Positions 7,237-16,850 of a stretch of DNA of 56,641 nucleotides are shown here, piece after piece. Source of the stretch: Candidatus Scalindua japonica. GTDB taxonomy: Bacteria; Planctomycetota; Brocadiia; Brocadiales; Scalinduaceae. The stretch is from positions 1 through 56,641 of the forward strand of contig NZ_BAOS01000034.1 in assembly GCF_002443295.1 (NCBI RefSeq), written 5' to 3'. The notes beneath the pieces were generated by a model. It saw nothing but the letters and a program-made list of their open reading frames with translations, did no database searches and was not told the origin of the DNA. A program made the translations under genes and the position numbers. Every line of letters starts with the position of its first letter. The first letter of the stretch is position 1.

Positions 7237-10092
7237 ATGAAAAAAGAAGAAGAAAAATCATATGCAGGTTTGTACTTGTTTCTGAGTATTATACTTACCT
7301 TAACGATAGCATGGGCTGTCTGGAATGAAGTAGTTACAAAAAGGCCATGGAAATCGTATCAATCCAGGTTTCATGAGTTAGAAAAAGATAAGGTCAGGGG
7401 GGACTACGGTGAAGCGATGGAGGAGTTTAGTCAACCTGAAGTTCAGGAAAAATATAGAGAAATCCAGGAAAAACTTGCTGTGGCATGGGGCAGGTTTAAT
7501 ACACCGGAAGTCCAGCAGAAATACAGGAAAACATTCAGAGAGTTGCGCGTTTTGGATAAAGAGAAGTTGTCTCCTTTAAAGTTTGAAGCGATGGTAACGC
7601 GAAATAAGATGATGGAAGAGGAGTACCGGTATGGTGTACACAGGAGTGATGAGTCGGAGGGGAAGATTAAGGCGTTGGAGGAGCGTGGCAAGGAGTTGGC
7701 GGCAAGTATAGGCCAAATTGAGAAAAAGAGGGCAGAATTACAAGCTTATCTGGATGAATCCAGGCGTGGTATAAATATGTATGCAGATGAATTGAAGACG
7801 TTTACCGGTGATATGAATAGATATCAGGAAGCAATGGCAATATTAAAGTCAAAAAGGCCGTCGTTGCAGATCCACCAGGTTCACCTTGAGGATATTAATG
7901 AGGCGGACCGGTGCATGTCGTGTCATGTTGGTATTAACAGGAAAGAGGGTGTTTCAGAAGAGCAGCCGTACGCGGGCCATTCAAGGAGAAACGTCTATCT
8001 TGGCAATCATCCTCCTGAGAAGTTTGGTTGTGTATTATGCCATGAGGGGCAGGGAAGGGCGACCATAAGCCCGGAGAAGGCACATGGTGAAGTGGAGTAC
8101 TGGTTGACTCCGCTTCACAGGGGCAATGTAGCTCAGTCTTCATGTGTCAAGTGTCACAATAAAGGTGAAAAGTTGGTAGGGGGAGAGGATATCGCGAAAG
8201 GGATAGAGTTGTTTGAAGGATTAGGTTGTTTTGGTTGTCATGAGGCAAAAGGGTTCGGAGAAGACCGGAACAGTATGATAGGGCCTGACTTGACTGAGAT
8301 AGGCAGCAAGGTAAATTCGGGATGGTTGCTGGAGTGGTTGAAAAACCCTAAACATTTCAGGCCAAGTACAAGGATGCCTGATTTCAGGCTGGAGGAGGAA
8401 GACGCGATGGCTATAACCTCATATCTCTGGCAGAATTCGGAAAGTTTTGATCCCGGTGAGCCGGAAGAGTTTGATGATGAAACGATAGACGAGGGTGCAT
8501 ATTTATTTGAGAGTATAGGGTGTCTCGCGTGTCATAGTGAAATAGAGGAAGATGGGAGGGTCCACGGGCCTAACCTTTCCCGGATTGGTGACAAGGCAAA
8601 TTACGAGTATCTGGTAAGTTGGCTTCTTGTTCCAAAATCACATCAGCCGAAGACAAGGATGCCTGACATGAAACTTGATGAGGAAGATGCGCAGTACATT
8701 GCATCGTACTTGATGAGTTTGAAGGGCGAAGGAGGGTATGAAAATTTATCAGGTTCAGATTGGTTAAATGATAAAGAAACTGCTGAAAAAGGAGAAGAGT
8801 TGATAGGCAGGTATGGTTGTTTCGGCTGTCATAAGATAATGGGAATGGAAGGGATGGGTAAGATAGGTGTTGAGTTGAGTGAGGTGGGTTCCAAGCATAT
8901 TCATCTGTTTGACTTTGGTTTGTTGGAGAAGGAGGTACTTGGTAGGGTCGGGTTGAATAATGCGCATGAAAACATTTCAGAGGCAAGGCGCGCATGGTTT
9001 GCGGCGAAACTAAGTGATCCAAGGCAGTTTGATAAAGGTCGTTATAAGAGGCCCAAAGACAAATTGAAGATGCCTGATTTCGGTTTATCTGCGGAAGAGA
9101 TAGAGACGTTGTCTATTCTGTTGACAGGGATGAAAGAGGGTGGGTTGCCTGAGGGTTATATCGCGAAATTATCTGATGAAAAAAGTTACTTGATGGAGGG
9201 TGAAAGAGTAATTGATAAATACAACTGTATGGGGTGTCATCAGTTTACCATAGATACTTTGTATTTGAAGAGTGGGCTTGAGGTTAAAGGGATGGTCAAG
9301 CTTGAGGAGGAAGATGGTCTCTATTTTCAATTATGGGTAGATAATGAAGGGCTTGGTAAAAAGGCGGGAGATACTGTCCAGATAATGGATGAAGAGATAG
9401 AGAGAAGGGTCTCGTCGCAAGGAGGGGATATCAGTTCGTTTATTATAGACTACCATGTAGAGGTAGAGGGGAGTTTTCCTGAAGAGGCTAAGGTATTTAC
9501 TCCTCCTGTGCTGTATGAAGAGGGCAAAAAGGTGCAGGGTGCGTGGCTTTTTGACTTTCTCAAAGAACCGAAGACCTTGAGGCCGTGGCTTGATGTTCGA
9601 ATGCCTCTTTTTAAAATGACTGAAAATGAAGCTACGGTATTGTCCAGATACTTTGCGGTTTTGGAAAAGGAAGAGTACCCTTATGAGTTTATTGTTGAGA
9701 CTAAAGAGAGTTATTTAAACGAGAAACGTAAAGAGAATCCCGAATATCTTGCTATGGCTCAGCATTTATTCGAGCACAAAGATGTAAATTGTGCGTCATG
9801 TCATGTTAGAGGAGATATCACACCTGAAGGTGATCCTTCAGATTGGGCCCCTGATTTGTCAGTGTCTCGGAACAGGTTAAAGCCTGACTGGATAGTGGAT
9901 TGGCTTTTAGATCCACAAATAAAGCAGCCTGGTACAAAGATGCCTAAGTTTTTCAGGGAAGGTGAATTTCAGGATATATTCCCCGGAACACCGGAGGAAC
10001 AGGCTGTTGCATTAAAGGATTTATTGATGAATCTGCCGGAGGAGATGTTGAAACAGGAGGAAGTTGACTCGGCAGATTCCTTAGTTGAATAA
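7237..10092 (+). CDS. Membrane-anchored octaheme c-type cytochrome
   Basis: The chosen ATG follows GTGGGGA and gives a 951-residue protein with one N-terminal membrane segment (about 10-30) and a long charged coiled-coil-like region (about 45-200). Eight CXXCH sites follow, at residues 226, 265, 303, 331, 429, 528, 664 and 852. The first three are closely spaced (a triheme-like block). The later ones sit in repeated class I cytochrome c domains, each ending in a candidate Met ligand (TRMPDFRL, TRMPDMKL, LKMPDFGL, VRMPLFKM, TKMPKFF). About 130 extra residues separate sites 7 and 8. The protein should lie mostly outside the cytoplasm as an electron wire. As first gene of the cluster with the CydA-like protein, it likely hands electrons to or from that core. 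Confidence 0.85.
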   Translation: MKKEEEKSYAGLYLFLSIILTLTIAWAVWNEVVTKRPWKSYQSRFHELEKDKVRGDYGEAMEEFSQPEVQEKYREIQEKLAVAWGRFNTPEVQQKYRKTFRELRVLDKEKLSPLKFEAMVTRNKMMEEEYRYGVHRSDESEGKIKALEERGKELAASIGQIEKKRAELQAYLDESRRGINMYADELKTFTGDMNRYQEAMAILKSKRPSLQIHQVHLEDINEADRCMSCHVGINRKEGVSEEQPYAGHSRRNVYLGNHPPEKFGCVLCHEGQGRATISPEKAHGEVEYWLTPLHRGNVAQSSCVKCHNKGEKLVGGEDIAKGIELFEGLGCFGCHEAKGFGEDRNSMIGPDLTEIGSKVNSGWLLEWLKNPKHFRPSTRMPDFRLEEEDAMAITSYLWQNSESFDPGEPEEFDDETIDEGAYLFESIGCLACHSEIEEDGRVHGPNLSRIGDKANYEYLVSWLLVPKSHQPKTRMPDMKLDEEDAQYIASYLMSLKGEGGYENLSGSDWLNDKETAEKGEELIGRYGCFGCHKIMGMEGMGKIGVELSEVGSKHIHLFDFGLLEKEVLGRVGLNNAHENISEARRAWFAAKLSDPRQFDKGRYKRPKDKLKMPDFGLSAEEIETLSILLTGMKEGGLPEGYIAKLSDEKSYLMEGERVIDKYNCMGCHQFTIDTLYLKSGLEVKGMVKLEEEDGLYFQLWVDNEGLGKKAGDTVQIMDEEIERRVSSQGGDISSFIIDYHVEVEGSFPEEAKVFTPPVLYEEGKKVQGAWLFDFLKEPKTLRPWLDVRMPLFKMTENEATVLSRYFAVLEKEEYPYEFIVETKESYLNEKRKENPEYLAMAQHLFEHKDVNCASCHVRGDITPEGDPSDWAPDLSVSRNRLKPDWIVDWLLDPQIKQPGTKMPKFFREGEFQDIFPGTPEEQAVALKDLLMNLPEEMLKQEEVDSADSLVE

Positions 10093-10368
10093 GTGGATAA
10101 GAAGGGGTTATAAATTTTTTTTTAAAATGTAGTAATTTATATTTGAAATGTTAAAGTTTTTCTGATATAAGTTTTACCTTTGAGGTTTCAGCATTTCTTG
10201 GGTTCTTCAAAAGAAGGTAAATACCAGATTTATTGAATAGATTATCTGGTAAAGTATATTTATCGATTTGCTGATTTCTGGTTTTTTGTATCAAATTATT
10301 TTTATTTATCAATTTTATTTATCAAATAGATAACCTAAAAGATCTTGACATAGATTGGGGGGATTAAG

Positions 10369-11136
10369 ATGGATAAGTTTATGAAGAATTGCGTTTGTTA
10401 CCTGGCAGTAGGATTGCTTTCACTAGTTTTGGTGGTAGGTAATTCAAGAGATACTCTGGCGGCATACGAGGGTGGCGATGTATCTAACGGCGGTACAATA
10501 ACCGGTACTGTGAAGATTGCTGGCGATGTGCCAGCAGTAAAAGCACTGAAAGTGGACAAAGATCAGTCTACATGCGGGCATGATGATCTTCCATCAGAAG
10601 CATTGATGGTTTCAGATGGTGCTATACAGAATGCGGTAGTCTCTATTACTAACATCTCTAAAGGTAAAAAATTTGAAGGCGGTACCCCGGAATTAGATCA
10701 GAAAGGGTGTGTTTTTATCCCTCATATTGCTATGATTCCTCAGGGAAGTTCTATTAAGCTGCTAAACAGCGATGATGTTATGCATAATCTTCATTCGTGG
10801 TCCATGAAAAATACAGCATTTAACGAAGGAGTTGCGGCCCATGGAAATATTTCCAAAACATTTGAGTTTCCTGAAACTGTCAAGGTGACATGTGATGTTC
10901 ACAAGTGGATGACTTCCTGGCTGATAGTGCAGGCGAATCCTTACTATGCTATAACAGATGCAAATGGAAACTATAAGCTTGAAGGGGTGCCTGCTGGTAC
11001 ATATACAGTTCAGGCATGGCAGGAGTCACTTGGAAAGAAAACTCAGGAAGTTACAGTAACTGCTGGTGGCGAAGTCAAGGCAGACTTTGGGCTGGAAAAG
11101 AAAGCAAAGAAAAAGAGAAAAAGAAAAAAGCATTAA
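10369..11136 (+). CDS. Cupredoxin (type 1 copper) protein with carboxypeptidase-regulatory-like tail
   Basis: The 255-residue precursor has a signal peptide (about 1-32). A GTITGTVK strand opens the mature protein, and a plastocyanin-like domain supplies a full type 1 copper ligand set: H139 (VMHNLHSW), C175 and H178 (TCDVHKW) and M181. The C-terminal DANGNYKLEGVPAGTYTVQAW is typical of carboxypeptidase-regulatory domains, and the last 15 residues are strongly basic. A GGGGGA ribosome site precedes the ATG. It sits between the octaheme cytochrome and the CydA-like protein, so a role as soluble or loosely bound electron carrier, or as a copper subunit of the complex, is likely. Confidence 0.8.
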   Translation: MDKFMKNCVCYLAVGLLSLVLVVGNSRDTLAAYEGGDVSNGGTITGTVKIAGDVPAVKALKVDKDQSTCGHDDLPSEALMVSDGAIQNAVVSITNISKGKKFEGGTPELDQKGCVFIPHIAMIPQGSSIKLLNSDDVMHNLHSWSMKNTAFNEGVAAHGNISKTFEFPETVKVTCDVHKWMTSWLIVQANPYYAITDANGNYKLEGVPAGTYTVQAWQESLGKKTQEVTVTAGGEVKADFGLEKKAKKKRKRKKH

Positions 11137-11204
11137 GTTGGTTGTTGCTTTTGAATTGGTTTTATAAGGATTAGCTGAATCTAATTTTAGACTATATATA
11201 AAGA

Positions 11205-13214
11205 ATGAACTTAAAAAATTTGAATTTGAAAATTGTTTTTGCTCTCTTTCTCGCAATCTTTTTTGTTGCGCTGGCAGTTAACTCTGGGATAGCTAATGAA
11301 AGTGGCGGTGAGTCAGATGCCGTAGAGGCATCAGTGGATACCGGTGAGACGGCAGAAGAGGAAGAAAAATCTGTGCCTTTTGAAGTTGTCGAATACAGAA
11401 ACTTCTTTGGTATTGATGGCAGGCTTCTTGTCTGGATAGTTTCTCAGTTACATCTCATGTTCGCGGCCTTTGTGTTGGCTGTACCACTTTTTGTGGTTAT
11501 CATTGAGATGATTGGGGCAAAGACGAATCAAATAAAATTTGATAATCTGGCGTATGAGCTTACGAAGCTATTGTCAACAGCATTTGCTACAACGGCCGCA
11601 CTTGGTGGGCTTCTGGCTTTTGCATTATACGGTTGCTATCCAGGTTTTATGCGGTACATGACTGATGTTTTTCATCCGTATATGTATGTGTATGCGCTCT
11701 GCTTCTTCGGTGAGGTGTTCTTTCTTTATGCCTACTATTATTCATGGAATTTATTAAATAAAGGTATGGGGAAGTGGGTTCATATTTTTCTGGGTGTAAT
11801 GTTGAATGTTTTCGGTACAACCTTGATGATGCTCGCTAATTCCTGGGCAACATTTATGATGGCGCCAGCGGGAATAGATATGAAAACCGGAGCGATATTA
11901 AGCCGGTCTGCAGCGTTCTTTAATTTTCTCTGGATGCCTGTTAACATTCATCGTATTATAGCCAATGTGGCCTTCGGCGGTTTTGTAGTGGGGGCATATG
12001 CAGCAGTTAAGTTTATGGGGGCGAAAACTGAAGAAGATAAAGCACACTATGATTGGATGGGTTATATAGGTAATTTCATTGGTCTGGCTGCGTTTATTCC
12101 GTTGCCTTTTGCCGGTTACTATCTAGGAAGAGAAATTTACAGTGCCAGTCCTGTTATGGGTAATATCATGATGGGAGGGGCTTTTTCCTGGACTTTCATT
12201 ATACAGGCAATTCTTATCGGTATGCTGTTCGTTGGCGGAAACTATTATTTGTGGAACGGTATGGGCAGGATAAAAGGTGCTGAGCGCTATACTCCTTATA
12301 TTAAGTATATAAATATAGTTATATTCTTCTGCTTTGCCGTTTGGCTAACACCTCATAATCTTCCGCTTAGTGGAGAAGAGAGGGCTCTTATTGGAGAGCA
12401 ATATCATCCATTTTCCAAATTCTTCGGAGTTATGGCTGCAAAAAATGCGGTTGTAAACCTCCTAATTCTTTCTACATTCTTCAGTTTCCTGTTGTATAAA
12501 AGAGCTAATAAGGGTGAAACAAAGCCGTTTAAGAGTCATGGTAATACTGCGAGAGTTACGATGATTATTACTGTCGGTCTGACAGTAATGTACCTGATCT
12601 GGTATGCAATGGGTCTTAAGGGGCAGGATTTGGACGCGGCAGTAAAGCCGTACTTGTCGCCTCTTCTCAAGTGTATTACGATACAGATTATAGCACTGAT
12701 TGGTGCGCTGTTTCTTACTTTTGCAAATAAAGGCAAGCTTGCGCAGACTTTGCTGTTTGTTGTGACAGTCTCAATATCTGTTGTATACTTCTGGTATTAT
12801 GGTTTTGTTGTTATGGAAAAGGCAAACATGGTATTAAGGTTTTTGTCAGTAACGCAGGTGTCCATAGTGATTTCAACTTTGATAGTTAACACGGTTATTG
12901 ATGTTTTTCTTTTTAAAGACGCAAAAGAAGTAGGTGGAATTCAGTGGGGTAAAATACCAAACAGGGCACAATACGCACTGTTGCTTCTCTGTGTTGCTAT
13001 CGTTACACTTATGGGCTTGATGGGTTTCATACGTTCAGGTCTCAGGATGAACTGGCATATTTACGGATATATGCAGGATAAGTCTGCAGGTGCGTTTACA
13101 CCCAGTATTGCTTATATGGGTTGGGTAGTTTCTTTGATTGTATTCCTCTTTTTGTTTATGGTAGCTGCTGTATTCTGGCTGGCAGGTCTTGCTGGTAAGA
13201 AGAAGAGTGTCTAA
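11205..13214 (+). CDS. Cytochrome bd-like quinol oxidase subunit I (CydA-like) membrane protein
   Basis: The 669-residue polytopic protein starts with a signal-like segment (10-30) and an acidic linker (32-56), both unusual for CydA. It then shows CydA-family helices: SQLHLMFAAF with H83, which resembles the heme b595 ligand position; HPYMYVYALCFFGEVFFLY with H157 and E170; ANSWATFMMAPAG, equivalent to the NSW/NGW motif of CydA; and NIHRIIANVAFGG with H249. About five further membrane helices follow, extending beyond the usual CydA core. No CydB lies nearby; cytochromes c and a cupredoxin flank it instead. Homologues of this type are known in Nitrospira and anammox genomes as bd-like proteins of unproven function. 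Oxygen reduction, NO turnover or quinol oxidation are all possible. Confidence 0.75.
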   Translation: MNLKNLNLKIVFALFLAIFFVALAVNSGIANESGGESDAVEASVDTGETAEEEEKSVPFEVVEYRNFFGIDGRLLVWIVSQLHLMFAAFVLAVPLFVVIIEMIGAKTNQIKFDNLAYELTKLLSTAFATTAALGGLLAFALYGCYPGFMRYMTDVFHPYMYVYALCFFGEVFFLYAYYYSWNLLNKGMGKWVHIFLGVMLNVFGTTLMMLANSWATFMMAPAGIDMKTGAILSRSAAFFNFLWMPVNIHRIIANVAFGGFVVGAYAAVKFMGAKTEEDKAHYDWMGYIGNFIGLAAFIPLPFAGYYLGREIYSASPVMGNIMMGGAFSWTFIIQAILIGMLFVGGNYYLWNGMGRIKGAERYTPYIKYINIVIFFCFAVWLTPHNLPLSGEERALIGEQYHPFSKFFGVMAAKNAVVNLLILSTFFSFLLYKRANKGETKPFKSHGNTARVTMIITVGLTVMYLIWYAMGLKGQDLDAAVKPYLSPLLKCITIQIIALIGALFLTFANKGKLAQTLLFVVTVSISVVYFWYYGFVVMEKANMVLRFLSVTQVSIVISTLIVNTVIDVFLFKDAKEVGGIQWGKIPNRAQYALLLLCVAIVTLMGLMGFIRSGLRMNWHIYGYMQDKSAGAFTPSIAYMGWVVSLIVFLFLFMVAAVFWLAGLAGKKKSV

Positions 13215-13279
13215 GACGGTTTCGTCGCTGGTTGAATTAAACGTAGTTGCAATAATAAATATTTAGGAAAAAATAAATA

Positions 13280-14227
13280 ATGAAAAGTTTCTTAAAGGCA
13301 GTAGCGTTTACACTGTCTGTTCTTGGTTTTTTTGCTTATGTTTGTATTTACGTAACTGGGCTTTCCGGCGGCAGTGGCGGAGGTGGAGCCACCGGGATAA
13401 GTCCTGAAGCGGGTGAAAAGATTTACTGGGGAGATGGTCAATGCCATACATGTCACAGTATCGGTACATCCGGTAGTGCGACAAGAGGGCCTAACCAGGA
13501 GGGTCTCGCATCAAGGGCTGAGGAAAGGGCGAAGGCAGCTGGACTCTCTTCTGGCCTTGAATACCTGGTGGAATCAATCGTACATCCATCGTCCTTTGTA
13601 GTAGAAGGTTATGACAATATTATGCCTAAGGTTTACGAAGCTCCTATTATGCTAGGTCGTGAACAGATACAAGCCGTACTGGTCTATCTTCAGACATTGG
13701 GAGGTGAGCCGGATGTTGAGGCGGTAGCCAAATTTGCAGAAAAGATACCAGAGGCATCAGGTGAACAAGTTGCTCCTTGGGTGCCTCCAATTGATGTAGA
13801 TATAAAAGAGGGAGAGTTGGTCTTCTTTGATGAATCAAGGGGTGTTACATGTTCTAAGTGTCATGTTTTAAACGGAAAAGGCTCTAAAGTCGGGCCAGAT
13901 CTAACAGGTATTGGTGCGGTACAGACACCGGAATACCTTATTGAATCGGTACTTAAGCCTAGTGAAGTAATAGTAAAAGGCTATGAAACTATGTATCTTA
14001 TGACAACAGAAGGAATGGCGTATAACGGGCTCCTTGTCAGTCAGGATGAAGAAGAAGTAGTTTTGATGGTTGATGAAGACGGAGTTATGGAAGAATATGT
14101 TTTCTATCCAGATGAAATAGCTCAGATGCAGAAACAGGACGTATCAATTATGCCAGGTAATTTCAGGGATATGCTTACAACAAAAGAATTTTATGGTGTA
14201 ATTTTGTATCTTTTGAGCCAGAAATAA
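13280..14227 (+). CDS. Membrane-anchored diheme cytochrome c
   Basis: The 315-residue protein has an N-terminal membrane anchor (about 6-27), then a Gly-rich linker and two class I cytochrome domains with heme sites CHTCH (55-59) and CSKCH (191-195). The phrases EYLVESIVHPSSFVVEGYDNIMP and EYLIESVLKPSEVIVKGYETM are repeats of one domain type, also seen in membrane-bound heme dehydrogenase proteins, and each offers a Met. AGGAAA precedes the ATG. It directly follows the CydA-like gene (65-bp gap) and is probably a tightly bound electron-transfer subunit. Confidence 0.8.
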   Translation: MKSFLKAVAFTLSVLGFFAYVCIYVTGLSGGSGGGGATGISPEAGEKIYWGDGQCHTCHSIGTSGSATRGPNQEGLASRAEERAKAAGLSSGLEYLVESIVHPSSFVVEGYDNIMPKVYEAPIMLGREQIQAVLVYLQTLGGEPDVEAVAKFAEKIPEASGEQVAPWVPPIDVDIKEGELVFFDESRGVTCSKCHVLNGKGSKVGPDLTGIGAVQTPEYLIESVLKPSEVIVKGYETMYLMTTEGMAYNGLLVSQDEEEVVLMVDEDGVMEEYVFYPDEIAQMQKQDVSIMPGNFRDMLTTKEFYGVILYLLSQK

Positions 14228-14290
14228 ATTTAATAATAGAATAACCAGAGAAAGAGAAATTAGTTAGTAGATTGTGGGAAAGGTAACTTG

Positions 14291-15064
14291 ATGGCAAAAA
14301 ATAAAAATTCGTATTCGATGATAATGGTAATAGTATCAGTACTAATTGTATTTGCCATTATCAAAGTAATTGCACCATACGTTTTCATGATTTTGCTGGC
14401 AAAAGATCATACTATGCCTACTCCAAGTACGTTGTTGCTCTGGTACATGGTATTGGCAGTGCTTGCATCACTTGTATATGTTTCAACAAGTGATCTGAAG
14501 TGGGCAAATTTTTTAAGCTTTATATTGCCTGCGGGTGATGATAAGTTTAAAGCTCTTTTCCAGAAGATGATGGTGATTGCATTCCCATTACTTGTTGGTT
14601 GGTTTGTTTATTCCGGGACTGTTCCAGGTACGGCGTCTCCAGTAGAATTGAGAATCCAGCATCCGACGTTGCTGCAAGAGTTTGAGAAACTTGAAAATCC
14701 TTTTGCGAATGCTGACGAAGCAACTAAAAGAAAGTGTATTGAAGAGGGTAAACATCTTTATCAGCAGAACTGTCGCCCTTGTCATGGATCTAAAGCAGAC
14801 GGTAATGGACCATTTGCCAATGCTTTCCGTTTAAGACCAATTAATTTTACCGATCCTGGAACAATTGCAACAGTTGTAGAAAATTTTGCTTTCTGGAGAA
14901 TTAAAGAAGGTGGACCAGGGCTTCCGGCGGTATCAACTCCATGGGATTCAGCAATGCCAGCTTGGAAAGATGTTTTAACTGATACACAAATATGGAAGAT
15001 AATAATGGGTGAATATGTGACTGCAGGAGTGCAGTCACGTCAAAGAGAAGAGATGGAACACTAA
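14291..15064 (+). CDS. Membrane-bound monoheme cytochrome c
   Basis: The ATG at 14291, behind AAAGGT, was preferred to an adjacent TTG. The 257-residue protein has three membrane segments (about 10-36, 46-64 and 93-110) and then a cytochrome domain with CRPCH (161-165) in the phrase CRPCHGSKADGNGPFA and a late Met (SAMPAWKDVL). Membrane segments plus a single C-terminal heme domain suggest a CcoP-like topology as the cluster's integral electron-entry or exit subunit. The next gene starts 20 bp downstream, consistent with one operon. Confidence 0.8.
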   Translation: MAKNKNSYSMIMVIVSVLIVFAIIKVIAPYVFMILLAKDHTMPTPSTLLLWYMVLAVLASLVYVSTSDLKWANFLSFILPAGDDKFKALFQKMMVIAFPLLVGWFVYSGTVPGTASPVELRIQHPTLLQEFEKLENPFANADEATKRKCIEEGKHLYQQNCRPCHGSKADGNGPFANAFRLRPINFTDPGTIATVVENFAFWRIKEGGPGLPAVSTPWDSAMPAWKDVLTDTQIWKIIMGEYVTAGVQSRQREEMEH

Positions 15065-15083
15065 CATAGTTTGGATTATAAAT

Positions 15084-16811
15084 ATGAGCAAAATAAAAAA
15101 TAAATCAGTTCTCAGGAACATTCTTATAAGCATGCTTGCGGGGATATTTGTTATTATGTGTCTGAGAGATAGTGATGCCCAGACTTCGCAGCTATTCAGG
15201 GTCTATAGTACCGAAGTTTCAGGGAAAATAGCGGAAACATCTGAAGCTGTTGCTGCGGGAAAAAAAATATATGAGATCAAATGCTACTATTGTCATGGAA
15301 TAAAAGGTGACGGAAATGGTTCCGATGCTCCTCGACTTGATCCAAAACCAAGAAATTTTACCAGAAATGAATACAAGATACGTTCTACAGGTCCGGGAGT
15401 TCTTCCTACCGACGAAGATCTCTACAGGATTATATCCAGTGGTGTTGAGGGTTCAGCGATGCCTTTCTGGAATACGTTAAAACCTGAAGAGAGATGGCAG
15501 GTGATCTTTTACATAAAGACATTCAATCCGGAATTTAAGAATAAGAGTGATCGATCTGAAGTATCCTTAGCTGGCGGAACTGCTTCAAGCCCCGATTCTA
15601 TAAAACGAGGAAAGAAGTTGTTTAAGGAGGCTAAATGTATTTTGTGTCATGGTGAAGATGGTAGAGGAGAGGGGCCCATTACAACAACGCTAAAGAAGCA
15701 ATGGGATCTTCAATTTAAGGCGAGAGATCTTACACAAAGTTGGATGTATAAAGGTGGTAACACTGAAGGTGATATTTTCAGAACGATAACAACCGGTCTG
15801 AATGAAACCCCAATGGGATCATATGCTGATTATCTTACTGACGATGACAGATGGCACCTTTCGCATTATGTGAAGTCTATTTCTCATGATATGAAAACAG
15901 ATGTTGTGCTTAAGTCGAAGCTGCTAGAAGGAAATCTCCCGAAAGGACCTGATGATGTTGCCTGGGATACTTTAGAGGCCGTTGAACTGCCTTTGGCTGG
16001 TCAGATTGTAGCAAGTCCAAGATTCTGGACACCATCTGCAAACTCTATAAGAATTAGATCTTTTTACAACGATAAAAATATTGCGTTTCTTGTAGAGTGG
16101 GATGACAGGACAAATGAGCAGAGTGAGATATATAGTGATGCAGTCGCTCTGCAATTTCCTACAAAGATTCCAGAAGGATTAAAAAAGCCCTATTTTGCAA
16201 TGGGCGACTCCAGCAAAGGTGTAGAACTTTTGCATTGGAAAGCGTATGATGAATCTGTTCTTACTGTGCAAAGCTCTGAAGAAGATAATATAGAGACGGA
16301 AGCAGATGGTGGTTCTGAAGCTGAAGATGAGCCTGATGAAGCAGAAAGTGAAGAAACTGCTGATGAAGAACAGGAGGATGAACTGGTATCAGAGGGTTCA
16401 GCCATGCAAGAATTTGAGGGCTTTTTTTCGATAAAAGAGATGAATGCCAAGGGCTTTAAAAGGCTATCAGTACAACCAGATGCTAGCCAGAATTCTAAGG
16501 GTAAAGGTCACTGGAAGAATGGTAAATGGCAGGTTATGATTACAAGGCCTCTTTTTACTCGTGACAAGAAAATAGATGTTCAATTTGAGAAGGGTAAATT
16601 AATTCCTTACGCTTTAGCAGTGTGGGATGGCTCAAACTCAGAGATTAAAGGACAGAAAGCGATATCATCGTGGTATTATCTTACTTTGGAGATGACAACG
16701 CCAAATAGCGTTTACATTTATGCAATTGTTGCCGTTATTATGGCAATCTGTATTCAATTCTGGGTGGTAGCAAGGATACGAAGATTCCCGACTGAAATTC
16801 CTGAAGAGTGA
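15084..16811 (+). CDS. Diheme cytochrome c fused to an NxrC/ethylbenzene-dehydrogenase-gamma-like domain
   Basis: The 575-residue precursor has a signal peptide (about 8-32) and two cytochrome c domains with CYYCH (67-71) and CILCH (185-189), each followed by GxGxG-type loops and an AMPFW or PMGSY Met. Residues about 295-400 (SPRFWTPSANSIRIRSFYND, AFLVEWDD, DAVALQFP) match the EB_dh fold that binds heme b in gamma subunits of ethylbenzene dehydrogenase, perchlorate reductase and nitrite oxidoreductase. A very acidic insertion (about 398-435) interrupts or follows it, and a C-terminal membrane helix (about 545-563) anchors the protein. A fusion of heme c, heme b domain and anchor is an unusual design. 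No molybdenum catalytic subunit is nearby. Confidence 0.8.
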   Translation: MSKIKNKSVLRNILISMLAGIFVIMCLRDSDAQTSQLFRVYSTEVSGKIAETSEAVAAGKKIYEIKCYYCHGIKGDGNGSDAPRLDPKPRNFTRNEYKIRSTGPGVLPTDEDLYRIISSGVEGSAMPFWNTLKPEERWQVIFYIKTFNPEFKNKSDRSEVSLAGGTASSPDSIKRGKKLFKEAKCILCHGEDGRGEGPITTTLKKQWDLQFKARDLTQSWMYKGGNTEGDIFRTITTGLNETPMGSYADYLTDDDRWHLSHYVKSISHDMKTDVVLKSKLLEGNLPKGPDDVAWDTLEAVELPLAGQIVASPRFWTPSANSIRIRSFYNDKNIAFLVEWDDRTNEQSEIYSDAVALQFPTKIPEGLKKPYFAMGDSSKGVELLHWKAYDESVLTVQSSEEDNIETEADGGSEAEDEPDEAESEETADEEQEDELVSEGSAMQEFEGFFSIKEMNAKGFKRLSVQPDASQNSKGKGHWKNGKWQVMITRPLFTRDKKIDVQFEKGKLIPYALAVWDGSNSEIKGQKAISSWYYLTLEMTTPNSVYIYAIVAVIMAICIQFWVVARIRRFPTEIPEE

Positions 16812-16850
16812 TTGTAAGACATTTTAGAGTTGAAACTTAAAGTAAATAAA

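Noticed and set aside
8570-9022. Minus-strand open frame of 150 codons
   Set aside because: Antisense shadow of the octaheme cytochrome gene, with composition unlike a protein.
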